Shown here: piece by piece, positions 49,717 to 58,712 of the stretch
How the letters are laid out: each line of letters opens with the position of its first letter
How positions within the stretch are numbered: position 1 is the stretch's first letter
Assembly: GCF_001428845.1 (NCBI RefSeq)
Contig: NZ_LMIU01000008.1
Span: forward strand, 138,556-202,555
From: Achromobacter sp. Root83
GTDB lineage: Bacteria > Pseudomonadota > Gammaproteobacteria > Burkholderiales > Burkholderiaceae_B
DNA: 64,000 bases
Direction: 5' to 3'
Program-made: the position numbers and the translations under genes
Notes under the pieces: model-generated
What the model was told of the DNA's origin: nothing
Databases searched by the model: none
What the model saw: the letters and a program-made list of their open reading frames with translations, nothing else

Positions 49717-50209
49717 GATCTTGCAACCGGTCATGGATGTGGGTCAACGCGCGCTTCATGTGCTTTTCGACCGTGCTTTGCGTCAATCCGAGTTTCTGCG
49801 CAATCTCGGCCTGTGTGTAGCCCTCGAGCTTGTTCCACAGGAACACCTGCTGGCATTTCAGCGGCAGTTCGGCCAGCGCAGACTTTAGCGCATCGGCCAA
49901 TTGCGCGGCCCGGATCGCGGACTCCGGATCGGCCTGCGCGGGATGTTCGGCGTCAGGCAGCCCTTCAAGACTGATCAGCTCGCGCCGGGACTGGCGCCGG
50001 AATTCGCCATTCAGGCGATTCTGGCTGGCGCCGTAGAGATAGGCCTTCGGATCCAGCACGGCGGCCTCGCCATTGCGCAGCATGTTCGCCACCACATCGT
50101 GCGCGGCGTCTTCCGCGTCCTGCCGGCTGGCGCTGCGCCGCGTCCACGTCCCGATCAGCTCGCGGTAATGCGCGAGCCAGCCTTTTTCGGATGGCGGATG
50201 GCGGGACAT
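49703..50209 (-). CDS. FecI-like ECF sigma factor (cassette 3)
   Basis: 168 residues from the ATG at 50209. Region 2 (YRELIGTWTRRSASRQDAED, AAHDVVANMLRNGE) and region 4 (LPLKCQQVFLWNKLEGYTQA, LGLTQSTVEKHMKRALTHIH). It is less similar to the other two sigma factors than they are to each other, so this cassette is not a recent copy. A strong Fur box lies 44-62 bases upstream. Confidence 0.92.
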   Translation of the reverse strand: MSRHPPSEKGWLAHYRELIGTWTRRSASRQDAEDAAHDVVANMLRNGEAAVLDPKAYLYGASQNRLNGEFRRQSRRELISLEGLPDAEHPAQADPESAIRAAQLADALKSALAELPLKCQQVFLWNKLEGYTQAEIAQKLGLTQSTVEKHMKRALTHIHDRLQDHAPH

Positions 50210-50252
50210 GGAACGGCAGTGAGGCAATCGCGGGGAGAAGGCCGGCATTATC

Positions 50253-50271
50253 AATCATGATTCTCATTACG
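50253..50271 (-). promoter_or_regulatory. Fur box upstream of sigma gene 3
   Basis: Minus-strand 19-mer matching the GATAAT-type consensus at about 14 of 19 positions (TAATGAGAATCATGAT core), the best in the window. It lies 44-62 bases before the sigma start and also faces the gene at 50321. Confidence 0.65.
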
Positions 50272-50320
50272 GCAAATGCGCGAGCGCGGTTTTGCCTTAA
50301 GCTCTTGCCCTCGAACCCGA

Positions 50321-50911
50321 ATGGCGCACTTCATGGCGACAACTGCAGGAAAATGGGCGGTCCGCGCGCTGGCCGTCCTGGCGGCGGCCGTGTTGCTGGC
50401 GGCCGCGGCGCTGGCCGCCACCGGCCTCATGGCCGGCGCCCGCGAGGCCGACGTCGCCATTGTGCTGGGCAACACCGTGCAGCCCAACGGCGATCCCTCG
50501 CCGCGCCTGGCCGCGCGGCTGGACCGCGCCTACGACTGCTACGCCGCATCGCAATGCCGCGTTCTGTTCGTCAGCGGCGGCGTGGATCCGGCGGGCGCCG
50601 ACGAAGCCGCCGCGATGCGCGGCTATCTGCAGCGGCGCGGCGTGCCCGCCGACCGCATCGTCACCGATAGCGCGGGCATCGACACGTGGGCCACGGCCCG
50701 CCACGCCAGCGCCTACATGCGCGAACATGGCTACACGCGCGCCCTGGCCGTCACGCAGTATTTCCATGTGCCCCGCGCCATGCTTGCCTTGAAACGCCAG
50801 GGCGTGGCCGACGTCGGCGGCGGCTATCCGCGCTACTTCGAGCTGCGCGATATCTATTCCGTCTTCCGCGAACTGCCCGCGATGGCGCTGTATATTTTCC
50901 GGCCGCTGTAG
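50321..50911 (+). CDS. DUF218/YdcF-SanA-family membrane-anchored protein
   Basis: 196 residues from the ATG at 50321; a second in-frame ATG at 50333 is possible. One N-terminal transmembrane helix (AVRALAVLAAAVLLAAAALA) and a DUF218 domain: ADVAIVLGNTVQPNGDPSPRL, LFVSGGVDPAGADEAAAMRG, IVTDSAGIDTWATARHASAY and VTQYFHVPRAMLALKRQGV. SanA/YdcF proteins affect envelope permeability; biochemical role unsettled. Divergent from the sigma 3 gene across the Fur site. Confidence 0.85.
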   Translation: MAHFMATTAGKWAVRALAVLAAAVLLAAAALAATGLMAGAREADVAIVLGNTVQPNGDPSPRLAARLDRAYDCYAASQCRVLFVSGGVDPAGADEAAAMRGYLQRRGVPADRIVTDSAGIDTWATARHASAYMREHGYTRALAVTQYFHVPRAMLALKRQGVADVGGGYPRYFELRDIYSVFRELPAMALYIFRPL

Positions 50912-50956
50912 CGGCGCATCCACACCCCAGCAAAGACATCACAGGACCTCTTCATC

Positions 50957-52000
50957 GTGCTGATCTTCCACAATCCCGTCCATGACAAACATCGCGGCCG
51001 CCACGAAATGTTCCGCGGCAAGCTGGTGCCCTGCCACGAAACGCCGGCACGCCTGGAATATGTGCTGGATGCGCTGCGCCAGCGCGGCATCGGCGAGCTG
51101 CGCGCGCCCTCGGCGCCGGACATGGATCTCATCAAGCGCGTGCACACCCCGCGCTATGTGGACTTCCTGGAGAGCGCATGGCGGGAATGGATCGCGCTGG
51201 ACCCGGCCAATGCCGAACTGGACGTGCTGCCCTCGATCTGGCCCGTGCGCGGTTTCCGCCACGATGTAGAGCCCACCAACTTCGCCGCCCGGGTCGGCCT
51301 GTTCTCGTTCGACAGCGGCTGCCCGCTGACCTCGGGCACCTGGGAAGCGGCCACCGCCGGCGCCGCCTGCGCGATCGAGGCGGCCCGGGCCGTGTCCTCG
51401 GGCGCCGGGCCACGCACCGCCATGGCGCTGACGCGCCCGCCGGGCCACCATGCCGGCGCGGATTTTTTCGGCGGCTACTGCTTCCTGAACAACGCCGCGC
51501 TGGCGGCCCAGGCCCTGCGCGATGCGGGCGCGGCGCGCGTCGCCATCCTGGACGTGGACTACCACCACGGCAACGGCACGCAGAGCATCTTCTACGAGCG
51601 CGGCGACGTGCTGACCGTGTCGGTGCATGGCGACCCGACCACCGAGTATCCGTTCTTCCTGGGCTATGCCGACGAACGCGGCCAGGGCGCGGGCCAGGGC
51701 GGCAACCTGAATCTGCCGCTGCCCGCCGGCACCGATTTCGCCACCTGGACGCAGGCGTTGGAACAAGGCCTGGCGGCGGTGCGCGCATTCAAGGCGGACG
51801 CCGTGGTCGTCGCCCTGGGCGTGGACACATACGAGGGAGACCCGATTTCGAAATTCAAGCTCAAGAGCGCCGACTACCTGCACGTCGGACGCCTGCTGGG
51901 CGAGCTGCGCCTGCCTGCCGTCTTCACGATGGAAGGCGGCTACGCCGTCGCGGACGTCGGCATCAACGTGGCGAACGTGCTGGAAGGCTATGGCGGCTGA
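50957..52000 (+). CDS. Histone-deacetylase-family amidohydrolase (acetylpolyamine amidohydrolase-like)
   Basis: 347 residues, starting at a GTG (50957). The zinc and catalytic residues are all present: His164-His165 (PPGHHAG), Asp201 and His203 (DVDYHHGNGTQ), Asp290 (GVDTYEGDP) and MEGGYAV near the end. The start MLIFHNPVHDKHRGRHEMFR and HETPARLEYVLDAL match bacterial acetylpolyamine amidohydrolases, which deacetylate N-acetylputrescine and related amines. Cytosolic. It converges on an MFS gene. Confidence 0.9.
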   Translation: MLIFHNPVHDKHRGRHEMFRGKLVPCHETPARLEYVLDALRQRGIGELRAPSAPDMDLIKRVHTPRYVDFLESAWREWIALDPANAELDVLPSIWPVRGFRHDVEPTNFAARVGLFSFDSGCPLTSGTWEAATAGAACAIEAARAVSSGAGPRTAMALTRPPGHHAGADFFGGYCFLNNAALAAQALRDAGAARVAILDVDYHHGNGTQSIFYERGDVLTVSVHGDPTTEYPFFLGYADERGQGAGQGGNLNLPLPAGTDFATWTQALEQGLAAVRAFKADAVVVALGVDTYEGDPISKFKLKSADYLHVGRLLGELRLPAVFTMEGGYAVADVGINVANVLEGYGG

Positions 52001-52012
52001 GCGCCGCGCTGT

Positions 52013-53347
52013 TCAGTCGCGGGTTTCCAGCACCTTGTTGATGCGCAGTGCCAACAGCGTGCAGGCAACGCCCGACAACAGGTAGACGCTGACAGCCACC
52101 AGCCCGAAGCGCGCCGATAGCCCCAAGGCCACCAGCGGCGCGAAGGCCGCGCCGACGAGCCACGCCATATCGGACGTCAACGCCGCCCCGGTATAACGGA
52201 AGCGGCGCGTGAAGTTGGCGGTGACCGTGCCGGACGCCTGGCCGTACGACAGCCCCAGCAACGCGAAGCCGATCAGGATGAATGCATCCTGCGCGGTGGG
52301 TCCGCCGCCCAGCAGCCAGGGCGCCAGCACCGCAAACACACCGATCAGCATGGCCAGCAGGCCCAGCGTGGTGCGCCGGCCGATACGGTCGGCCAGCCAG
52401 CCCGAGGCGATCGTGCCCAGGATGCCCAGCACCGCGCCGATGATCTGCACGATCAGCACGTCGGAAATCTGCTGCGTGCCGCTGACGACGATCCACGACA
52501 GCGGAAACACCGTGACCAGGTGGAACAGCGCATAGCTGGCCAGCGCGGCAAAGGCGCCAATGAACAGGTTGTAGCCCTGCTTGCTGACGATTTCAGAGAT
52601 GCTGATGGGTTCGAGTTCGCCTTCTTCGAGCAGCTGCGTGTATTCCTCGGTGACCACCAGCCGCAGCCGCGCGAACAGCGCCACCACGTTGATCGCGAAC
52701 GCCACGAAGAAGGGATAGCGCCAGCCCCATTCAAGGAAGTCGGCCTGCGTCAGCGTGACGTGCAGATACAGGAACAGCGCGCTTGCGACCATGAAGCCCA
52801 CCGGCGCGCCCAGTTGGCCCATCATCGAGTACCAGCCCCGCCGATTGGGCGGCGCGTTCAGGGCCAGCAGCGACGGCAGGCCGTCCCAGGAACCGCCGAA
52901 CGCCAGGCCCTGCACGCAGCGGAACAGCGCAAGCAAGGTGATGGCATGCACGCCGATGGCGTTGTAGCCCGGCAGGAATGCCATGCCCACGGTTGCCGTG
53001 CCCAGCAGGAACAAGGCGACGGTCAGCTTGGTCGCGCGGCCCCAGCGTCGTTGAATCGCCATGGAAAGCGCCGTGCCGATCGGCCGCATGATGAAGGCGA
53101 ACGAGAAAATGACGAAGGCCCAGAGCGTGCCTTCCAGGGGTTCTTCGAAGGGAAAGAACACCTTCGGAAAAACCAGCACGCACGCGATGCCGAAGACGAA
53201 GAAGTCGAAGTATTCGGAGGCGCGTCCCACCACCACGCCCACGGCGATTTCACCGGGAGCCACCTTGGCGTGGCTGGCCCCGCCGCTGATTGCACCCGGC
53301 CCCGGAACAGGAGAGGGATGACCGGGATATCGCGTGGTGGTCGACAT
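52013..53347 (-). CDS. MFS transporter, metabolite:H+ symporter type
   Basis: 444 residues from the ATG at 53347, twelve transmembrane segments. GVVVGRASEYFDFFVFGIAC and GRATKLTVALFLLGTATVGM, with WDGLPSLLALNAPPNRRGWY, place it with the MHS (metabolite:H+ symporter) group of MFS carriers, which import small organic acids. Divergent from the cyo operon with 217 bases between starts. Substrate not determinable. Confidence 0.87.
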   Translation of the reverse strand: MSTTTRYPGHPSPVPGPGAISGGASHAKVAPGEIAVGVVVGRASEYFDFFVFGIACVLVFPKVFFPFEEPLEGTLWAFVIFSFAFIMRPIGTALSMAIQRRWGRATKLTVALFLLGTATVGMAFLPGYNAIGVHAITLLALFRCVQGLAFGGSWDGLPSLLALNAPPNRRGWYSMMGQLGAPVGFMVASALFLYLHVTLTQADFLEWGWRYPFFVAFAINVVALFARLRLVVTEEYTQLLEEGELEPISISEIVSKQGYNLFIGAFAALASYALFHLVTVFPLSWIVVSGTQQISDVLIVQIIGAVLGILGTIASGWLADRIGRRTTLGLLAMLIGVFAVLAPWLLGGGPTAQDAFILIGFALLGLSYGQASGTVTANFTRRFRYTGAALTSDMAWLVGAAFAPLVALGLSARFGLVAVSVYLLSGVACTLLALRINKVLETRD

Positions 53348-53564
53348 GGGTTTGCTCGCAAAAGGAGGGTTTGAATACGCCTTGTCTACGATCTTGCAAC
53401 ACACCCTTGCCACGGTACGCTCATCACGCCGCAAGCCGCAAGCACCGAAGTGTCCAGGACTGCCCCGCACGCGTTGCCGTGCATACTTTTGCTCTTTTTA
53501 CCCTAGATTTTTCGCGGCTTCCAGCGTAGTGTTGCGTTTACTTCCCACGGTTACGTTTCGGGGT

Positions 53565-54614
53565 ATGGCCATGCCGTCCTTCCCAAGGCTCCGCGGATTG
53601 ATCCTGTTTGCCGCCCTGCCGTTGCTCGCCGGGTGCAATGCGGTGCTGCTCTCGCCCTCGGGCGACGTGGCCCTGCAGCAACGCAACCTGATCATCATTT
53701 CCACCGGCTTGATGCTCATCATCATCGTGCCGGTGATCATCCTGACGCTGCTCTTCGCATGGCGCTATCGCGCCAGCAACAAGGAAGCGCCCTACGATCC
53801 CGACTGGAACCACTCCACCATGCTGGAGCTCCTGATCTGGGCCGCGCCGCTGCTGATCATCATTGCTCTGGGCGCGCTTACGTGGGTCAGCACGCATCAG
53901 CTCGATCCCTACCGCCCCCTGGCGCGCCTGTCCGAAGGCCGCGAGGTGCCCGCGGGCACCAAGCCGCTGGTCGTGGAGGTCGTCGCCCTCGACTGGAAAT
54001 GGCTGTTCCTCTATCCCGAGCAAGGCATCGCCGCCGTGAACGAAATGGCCGCTCCCGTCGATCGCCCCATCCAGTTCAAGATCACCTCGTCGACGGTGAT
54101 GAACTCCTTCTTCGTGCCGGCGCTGGCCGGCCAGATCTACGCCATGCCCGGCATGCAGACCACGCTGCATGCGGTGATCAACCACCCCGGCGAATACGAA
54201 GGCCTGTCCGCCAACTACAGCGGCTCGGGCTTCTCCGGCATGCGCTTCAAGTTCCATGGCCTGGACCAGCAAGGTTTCGACAAATGGGTCGCCGACGCCC
54301 GCAAGTCCACCGATGCCCTCAGCCGCGACATCTACCTGAAGCTCGAGCAGCCCAGCGAACGCAACCCGGTCCAGCGCTACGCGTCGGTCGCGCCCGGCCT
54401 GTTCGAGGCCATCGTGAACCGCTGCGTGGAGCCCGGCCGCATGTGCATGCGCGACGCGATGGCCATCGATGCCCAGGGCGGCATGGGCATCCCGGGCGCG
54501 CGCAACGTCACCACGATGGACCCGCAGACGCGCGAGCGCCTGGGGCTGACAGCAACGCCGCCGCGCAAGTTCGTGGGGGCCATGTGCACGTCCACCGAAG
54601 GCCTGGTGCTGTAG
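53565..54614 (+). CDS. cyoA: Cytochrome bo3 ubiquinol oxidase subunit II
   Basis: 349 residues. Lipoprotein signal with lipobox LAGC (Cys about residue 24), two transmembrane helices (LIIISTGLMLIIIVPVIILT; LLIWAAPLLIIIALGALTW) and a periplasmic cupredoxin-like domain (VEVVALDWKWLFLYPEQGIA, MNSFFVPALAGQIYAMPGMQ) without the CuA cysteines, as expected for quinol oxidases. It is about 30 residues longer than E. coli CyoA, mostly at the C-terminus (a Cys-containing tail). First gene of cyoABCD. Confidence 0.95.
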   Translation: MAMPSFPRLRGLILFAALPLLAGCNAVLLSPSGDVALQQRNLIIISTGLMLIIIVPVIILTLLFAWRYRASNKEAPYDPDWNHSTMLELLIWAAPLLIIIALGALTWVSTHQLDPYRPLARLSEGREVPAGTKPLVVEVVALDWKWLFLYPEQGIAAVNEMAAPVDRPIQFKITSSTVMNSFFVPALAGQIYAMPGMQTTLHAVINHPGEYEGLSANYSGSGFSGMRFKFHGLDQQGFDKWVADARKSTDALSRDIYLKLEQPSERNPVQRYASVAPGLFEAIVNRCVEPGRMCMRDAMAIDAQGGMGIPGARNVTTMDPQTRERLGLTATPPRKFVGAMCTSTEGLVL

Positions 54615-54688
54615 CGGCCGGCCCTGGGCCGTCCGCGCAGGATGACGCAAGGGCTTCATGAAATCGCGGTCTTTTCGCTGGAATCGAG

Positions 54689-56692
54689 ATGCCTGATCAA
54701 CCAGACCTCACCAAGCTGATCTTCGGTCGCCTGACCTGGGAAGCCATTCCTTTCCACGAACCTATCCTGCTGGCCACCTTCTTCATGGTGGCGGCCGGCG
54801 GCATCGTGGTGCTGGGCTCCATCACTTACTACAAGAAGTGGGGCTACCTGTGGCACGAATGGTTCACCAGCATCGACCACAAGAAGATCGGCATCATGTA
54901 CGTCGTCCTGGGCATCGTGATGTTGCTGCGCGGCTTCGCGGACGCCATCATGATGCGGCTGCAGCAGGCGGTGGCCTTCGGCGATTCCGCCGGCTACCTG
55001 CCGCCCCACCACTACGACCAGATCTTCACGGCGCACGGCGTGATCATGATCTTCTTCGTGGCCATGCCGCTCGTCACGGGGCTGATGAACTACATCGTGC
55101 CGCTGCAGATCGGCGCGCGCGACGTCGCCTTTCCTTTCCTGAACAACTTCAGCTTCTGGATGACGACCGGCGGCGTCATCCTGGTGATGATGTCGCTCTT
55201 CGTGGGCGAATTCGCGCGCACCGGCTGGCTGGCGTATCCACCCTTATCGGGCATCGCGCAGAGTCCCGACGTGGGGGTCGACTACTACATCTGGGCCTTG
55301 CAGATAGCGGGGGTGGGAACCCTGCTATCCGGCGTCAACCTGCTGGTCACCATCGTGAAGATGCGCGCGCCGGGCATGACCATGATGCGCATGCCCATCT
55401 TCACCTGGACGGCGCTGTGCACCAATGTGCTGATCGTCGCCGCCTTCCCCGTCCTGACCGCCGTGCTGGCGATGCTGACCCTGGACCGCTACCTGGGCAC
55501 CAATTTCTTCACCGCGGACTTCGGCGGCAACGCCATGATGTACGTGAACCTGATCTGGATCTGGGGCCACCCCGAGGTCTACATCCTGATTCTGCCGGCC
55601 TTCGGCATCTTCTCGGAAGTGGTGGCCACCTTCTGCCGCAAGCGCCTGTTCGGCTATGCGTCCATGGTGTACGCCACCGTCGTCATCACGGTGCTGTCGT
55701 ACCTGGTCTGGCTGCATCACTTCTTCACCATGGGGTCCGGCGCCAGCGTGAATTCGTTCTTCGGCATCACGACCATGATCATCTCGATCCCGACCGGCGC
55801 CAAGATCTTCAACTGGCTCTTCACCATGTACCGCGGACGCATCCGCTTCGAAGTCCCCATGCTCTGGACCCTGGGCTTCATGGTGACCTTCGTGATCGGC
55901 GGCATGACGGGCGTGCTGCTGGCCGTTCCGCCCGCCGACTTCGCGCTGCACAACAGCCTGTTCCTGATCGCGCACTTTCATAACGTGATCATCGGCGGCG
56001 TGCTGTTCGGGCTGATGGCCGGCATCACGTACTGGTTCCCCAAGGCATTCGGCTACAAGCTGGATCCGTTCTGGGGCAAGTGCTCATTTTGGTTCTGGCT
56101 GGTCGGTTTCTACGTGGCCTTCATGCCGCTGTATGTGCTGGGGCTGATGGGCGTGACGCGCCGCGTGAACCACTTCGAGGACATGTCGCTGCAGATCTGG
56201 TTCCAGGTGGCGGCCTTTGGCGCGCTGCTGATCGCCTGCGGCATCGCCAGCTTCATCATCCAGCTCGTGGTCAGCTACCGCCGCCGCGACCAGTTGCGCG
56301 ACGACACGGGCGACCCCTGGGACGGCCGCACGCTGGAATGGTCCACTTCGTCGCCCCCGCCCAACTACAACTTCGCGTTCACGCCCCGGGTGCATGACCT
56401 GGACGCCTGGTGGCAGATGAAGCAGCACGGCTACGAGCGGCCGCGGCTGGGCTTCATCCCGATCCACATGCCCAGCAACACCTGGGCGGGCATCGTGCTG
56501 GCGGGGATCAGCGTGGTGATGGGTTTTGCCCTGATCTGGCACATGTGGCCGCTGGCCGTGCTGTCGTTCGCGGCGCTGATCCTGGTGGCGATCATCCATA
56601 CCTTCAACTACAAGCGCGACTACTACGTGCCGGCCGACGAGGTCGTGACCACCGAAGACGCGCGTACCCGGTTATTGGCGAACCATGTCTGA
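54689..56692 (+). CDS. cyoB: Cytochrome bo3 ubiquinol oxidase subunit I
   Basis: 667 residues, fifteen transmembrane helices, the haem-copper core. Key features: [20 protein letters not shown] (haem b His), [20 protein letters not shown] (CuB His and the cross-linked Tyr), [11 protein letters not shown] (two CuB His) and [15 protein letters not shown] (haem o3 and b ligands). It reduces O2 to water and pumps protons in the inner membrane. Overlaps cyoC by eight bases. Confidence 0.97.
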   Translation: MPDQPDLTKLIFGRLTWEAIPFHEPILLATFFMVAAGGIVVLGSITYYKKWGYLWHEWFTSIDHKKIGIMYVVLGIVMLLRGFADAIMMRLQQAVAFGDSAGYLPPHHYDQIFTAHGVIMIFFVAMPLVTGLMNYIVPLQIGARDVAFPFLNNFSFWMTTGGVILVMMSLFVGEFARTGWLAYPPLSGIAQSPDVGVDYYIWALQIAGVGTLLSGVNLLVTIVKMRAPGMTMMRMPIFTWTALCTNVLIVAAFPVLTAVLAMLTLDRYLGTNFFTADFGGNAMMYVNLIWIWGHPEVYILILPAFGIFSEVVATFCRKRLFGYASMVYATVVITVLSYLVWLHHFFTMGSGASVNSFFGITTMIISIPTGAKIFNWLFTMYRGRIRFEVPMLWTLGFMVTFVIGGMTGVLLAVPPADFALHNSLFLIAHFHNVIIGGVLFGLMAGITYWFPKAFGYKLDPFWGKCSFWFWLVGFYVAFMPLYVLGLMGVTRRVNHFEDMSLQIWFQVAAFGALLIACGIASFIIQLVVSYRRRDQLRDDTGDPWDGRTLEWSTSSPPPNYNFAFTPRVHDLDAWWQMKQHGYERPRLGFIPIHMPSNTWAGIVLAGISVVMGFALIWHMWPLAVLSFAALILVAIIHTFNYKRDYYVPADEVVTTEDARTRLLANHV

Positions 56693-57326
56693 GACCCTGG
56701 CCCCACCCCTGCCCGGCGGCGCGGCGCCGTCCCCGGAACCCGTGTTCTACGTTCCCGGCGAACACCACCCCAAGAACGGTACGCTGCTCGGGTTCTGGAT
56801 CTACCTGATGAGCGACTGCCTCATCTTCGCCTGCCTGTTCGCGGCGTACGGCGTGCTGGGGCGCAACTTCGCCGCCGGCCCGTCCGGCGCCGACCTGTTC
56901 GACCTGCAACTGGTGGCGGTGAACACAGCGCTGCTGCTGCTGTCGTCGATCACCTACGGATTCGCCATGCTGGAGATGCGCCGCAACCGCATCGGGGCGA
57001 CCCAGATGTGGCTTGCCGTGACCGGCATCCTGGGCCTGGGATTCCTGTCCCTTGAACTGTACGAGTTCACGCATCTGATCCACCAGGGCGCCGGCCCGCA
57101 GCGCAGCGGCTTCCTGACAGCCTTCTTCGCGCTGGTCGGCACGCACGGCCTGCACGTCACCTTCGGCATCGTCTGGCTGATCACGATGATGCTCCAGGTG
57201 CGGATGCATGGCCTGATTCCCGAAAACCGCCGCCGCCTGATGTGCCTGTCGATGTTCTGGCACTTCCTTGACCTGATCTGGGTGGGCGTATTCACCTTCG
57301 TCTACCTGATGGGAGTGCTGCCATGA
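56685..57326 (+). CDS. cyoC: Cytochrome bo3 ubiquinol oxidase subunit III
   Basis: 213 residues, five transmembrane helices, with [40 protein letters not shown] and [20 protein letters not shown], the typical CyoC pattern. The N-terminal 25 residues are Pro/Gly rich and slightly longer than in E. coli. Its stop overlaps the cyoD start (ATGA). Confidence 0.96.
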   Translation: MSETLAPPLPGGAAPSPEPVFYVPGEHHPKNGTLLGFWIYLMSDCLIFACLFAAYGVLGRNFAAGPSGADLFDLQLVAVNTALLLLSSITYGFAMLEMRRNRIGATQMWLAVTGILGLGFLSLELYEFTHLIHQGAGPQRSGFLTAFFALVGTHGLHVTFGIVWLITMMLQVRMHGLIPENRRRLMCLSMFWHFLDLIWVGVFTFVYLMGVLP

Positions 57327-57754
57327 GCTCGCACATGGAAAACCTGGCCGACCGCGGCCACGGCGGGCATGACGATCACGGGGGCCACGGGGGCCACGAC
57401 GGCCACGACGATGACGATGGCGCCGGCCACGGCACGCTCAAGAGCTACCTGACCGGCTTCGTGCTGGCCGCCATCCTGACCGCCATCCCCTTCTGGCTGG
57501 TGATGGGCCGCGTGATCGACAGCTCGCGCGCCACCGGGCTGGTGATCCTCGCTTTCGCTGTCGTGCAGATCGTGGTCCACATCATCTATTTCCTGCACAT
57601 GGACACCAAGTCCGAGAGCGGCTGGAATATGTTGGCGTTAATATTCACGCTGGTGCTGGTCGTAATCACGCTCAGCGGGTCAATCTGGATCATGTATCAC
57701 TTGAACGCCAATATGATGCCCATGTCCACACACGACATGCGGAAAATTCCCTGA
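57323..57754 (+). CDS. cyoD: Cytochrome bo3 ubiquinol oxidase subunit IV with His/Asp-rich extension
   Basis: 143 residues against about 109 in E. coli. The three-helix core (LKSYLTGFVLAAILTAIPFW, AFAVVQIVVHIIYFLHMDTK, WNMLALIFTLVLVVITLSGS) is standard. The first 37 residues are added and contain seven histidines between positions 13 and 36 in a GHGG/GHDD pattern plus a run of four Asp, facing the cytoplasm. Such a segment could bind Cu, Ni or Zn (inference). The stop overlaps the start of the SURF1 gene by one base. Confidence 0.93.
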   Translation: MSSHMENLADRGHGGHDDHGGHGGHDGHDDDDGAGHGTLKSYLTGFVLAAILTAIPFWLVMGRVIDSSRATGLVILAFAVVQIVVHIIYFLHMDTKSESGWNMLALIFTLVLVVITLSGSIWIMYHLNANMMPMSTHDMRKIP

Positions 57755-58533
57755 TGGCAGCAGTAAAAGACATTTCTTCACGCGACACCTCCCGCAATCC
57801 GCGCAGCAAAACCACCCTGGTCATCCTGGGGCTGGTTGCTGCCGCCGTGTTCGCCGGCCTGTGCGCCCTCGGCACCTGGCAAGTACACCGCCTGGCCTGG
57901 AAACAGGCGCTGATCGCGCAAGTAGACCAGCGCGCCCATGCCCCCACCGTGCCCGCCCCCGCGCAGCGCGAATGGCCCAGGCTCACATCCGCCAACGCCG
58001 AATACCGCCACGTCGCCGCCTCGGGAACCTTCCAGTTCGACCGCCAGACACTGGTACAGGCCGCGACCGAACTGGGCAGCGGCTACTGGGTCATGACGCC
58101 CCTGCAATTGGCCGATGGCGGCACGGTGCTGGTGAACCGCGGCTTCGTGCTGCCCGAATGGCGCAAGAGCCAGGTGAACACCCCCCAACCCCCCGCGCAG
58201 GCGCGGGTCACGGGCCTGCTGCGCATGGGCGAACCCGGCAGCGGCTTCCTGCGCAACAACGACCCCGCGTCCAACCTCTGGTACTCGCGCGACCTGCAGG
58301 CCATCGCCGCCGCCCGCGGCCTGACTGACGTGGCGCCCTACTTCATCGACGCCGACGCCGCCACCAGCGCCGGCCGCGACCCCGCCCGCGAACCCGTCGG
58401 CGGCTTGACGGTGCTGACCTTCCCGAACAACCACCTGGTCTATGCCATCACCTGGTACGCGCTGGCATTGATGGTGCTCGTCGGCGTGGCGGTCTTCGTG
58501 CGCGAGGAAAAGCGCGCGCGCCACCAGGCCTGA
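57754..58533 (+). CDS. SURF1-family oxidase assembly protein
   Basis: 259 residues. Two transmembrane helices (about 22-42 and 228-248) enclose a periplasmic domain with GTWQVHRLAWKQALIAQVD, GSGYWVMTPLQLADGGTVLVNRG split by the usual short strand, and the final FPNNHLVYAITWYALALMVL. SURF1 helps insert haem into terminal oxidases. It takes the place that cyoE (haem O synthase) holds in enterobacterial cyo operons; no cyoE is in this window. Confidence 0.92.
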   Translation: MAAVKDISSRDTSRNPRSKTTLVILGLVAAAVFAGLCALGTWQVHRLAWKQALIAQVDQRAHAPTVPAPAQREWPRLTSANAEYRHVAASGTFQFDRQTLVQAATELGSGYWVMTPLQLADGGTVLVNRGFVLPEWRKSQVNTPQPPAQARVTGLLRMGEPGSGFLRNNDPASNLWYSRDLQAIAAARGLTDVAPYFIDADAATSAGRDPAREPVGGLTVLTFPNNHLVYAITWYALALMVLVGVAVFVREEKRARHQA

Positions 58534-58577
58534 CCGGCGGAGCCCCTCTTCGGCGCGGTCGAAAATCGGCGCGAATA

Positions 58578-58627
58578 GCCGGAAATTCCGGCATGTTCGC
58601 TGAACATACTGCCGAGTAGTCTACAAT
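58578..58627 (+). promoter_or_regulatory. Two abutting palindromes and promoter of the porin gene
   Basis: Arms GCCGGAA and TTCCGGC around a single A make a perfect 15-base dyad at 58578-58592. The next base starts a second perfect dyad, ATGTTC-GCT-GAACAT, at 58593-58607. TACAAT at 58622-58627 fits a -10 box whose -35 would fall in the second dyad. The first could instead be a short terminator stem for the SURF1 transcript. Confidence 0.5.
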
Positions 58628-58712
58628 GCAGCCCGGGAACATCCCGCCAGGCATGACGTCTGGCGTGGTGTTCCCTTTGTTTTTTCCAACCCATATCCCA
58701 GGAGTTCCCCGG

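Noticed and set aside
58593-58607. LexA/SOS box reading of ATGTTC-GCT-GAACAT
   Set aside because: LexA sites in proteobacteria are CTGT-N8-ACAG; this dyad has different arms and spacing, and a porin is not an expected SOS gene.
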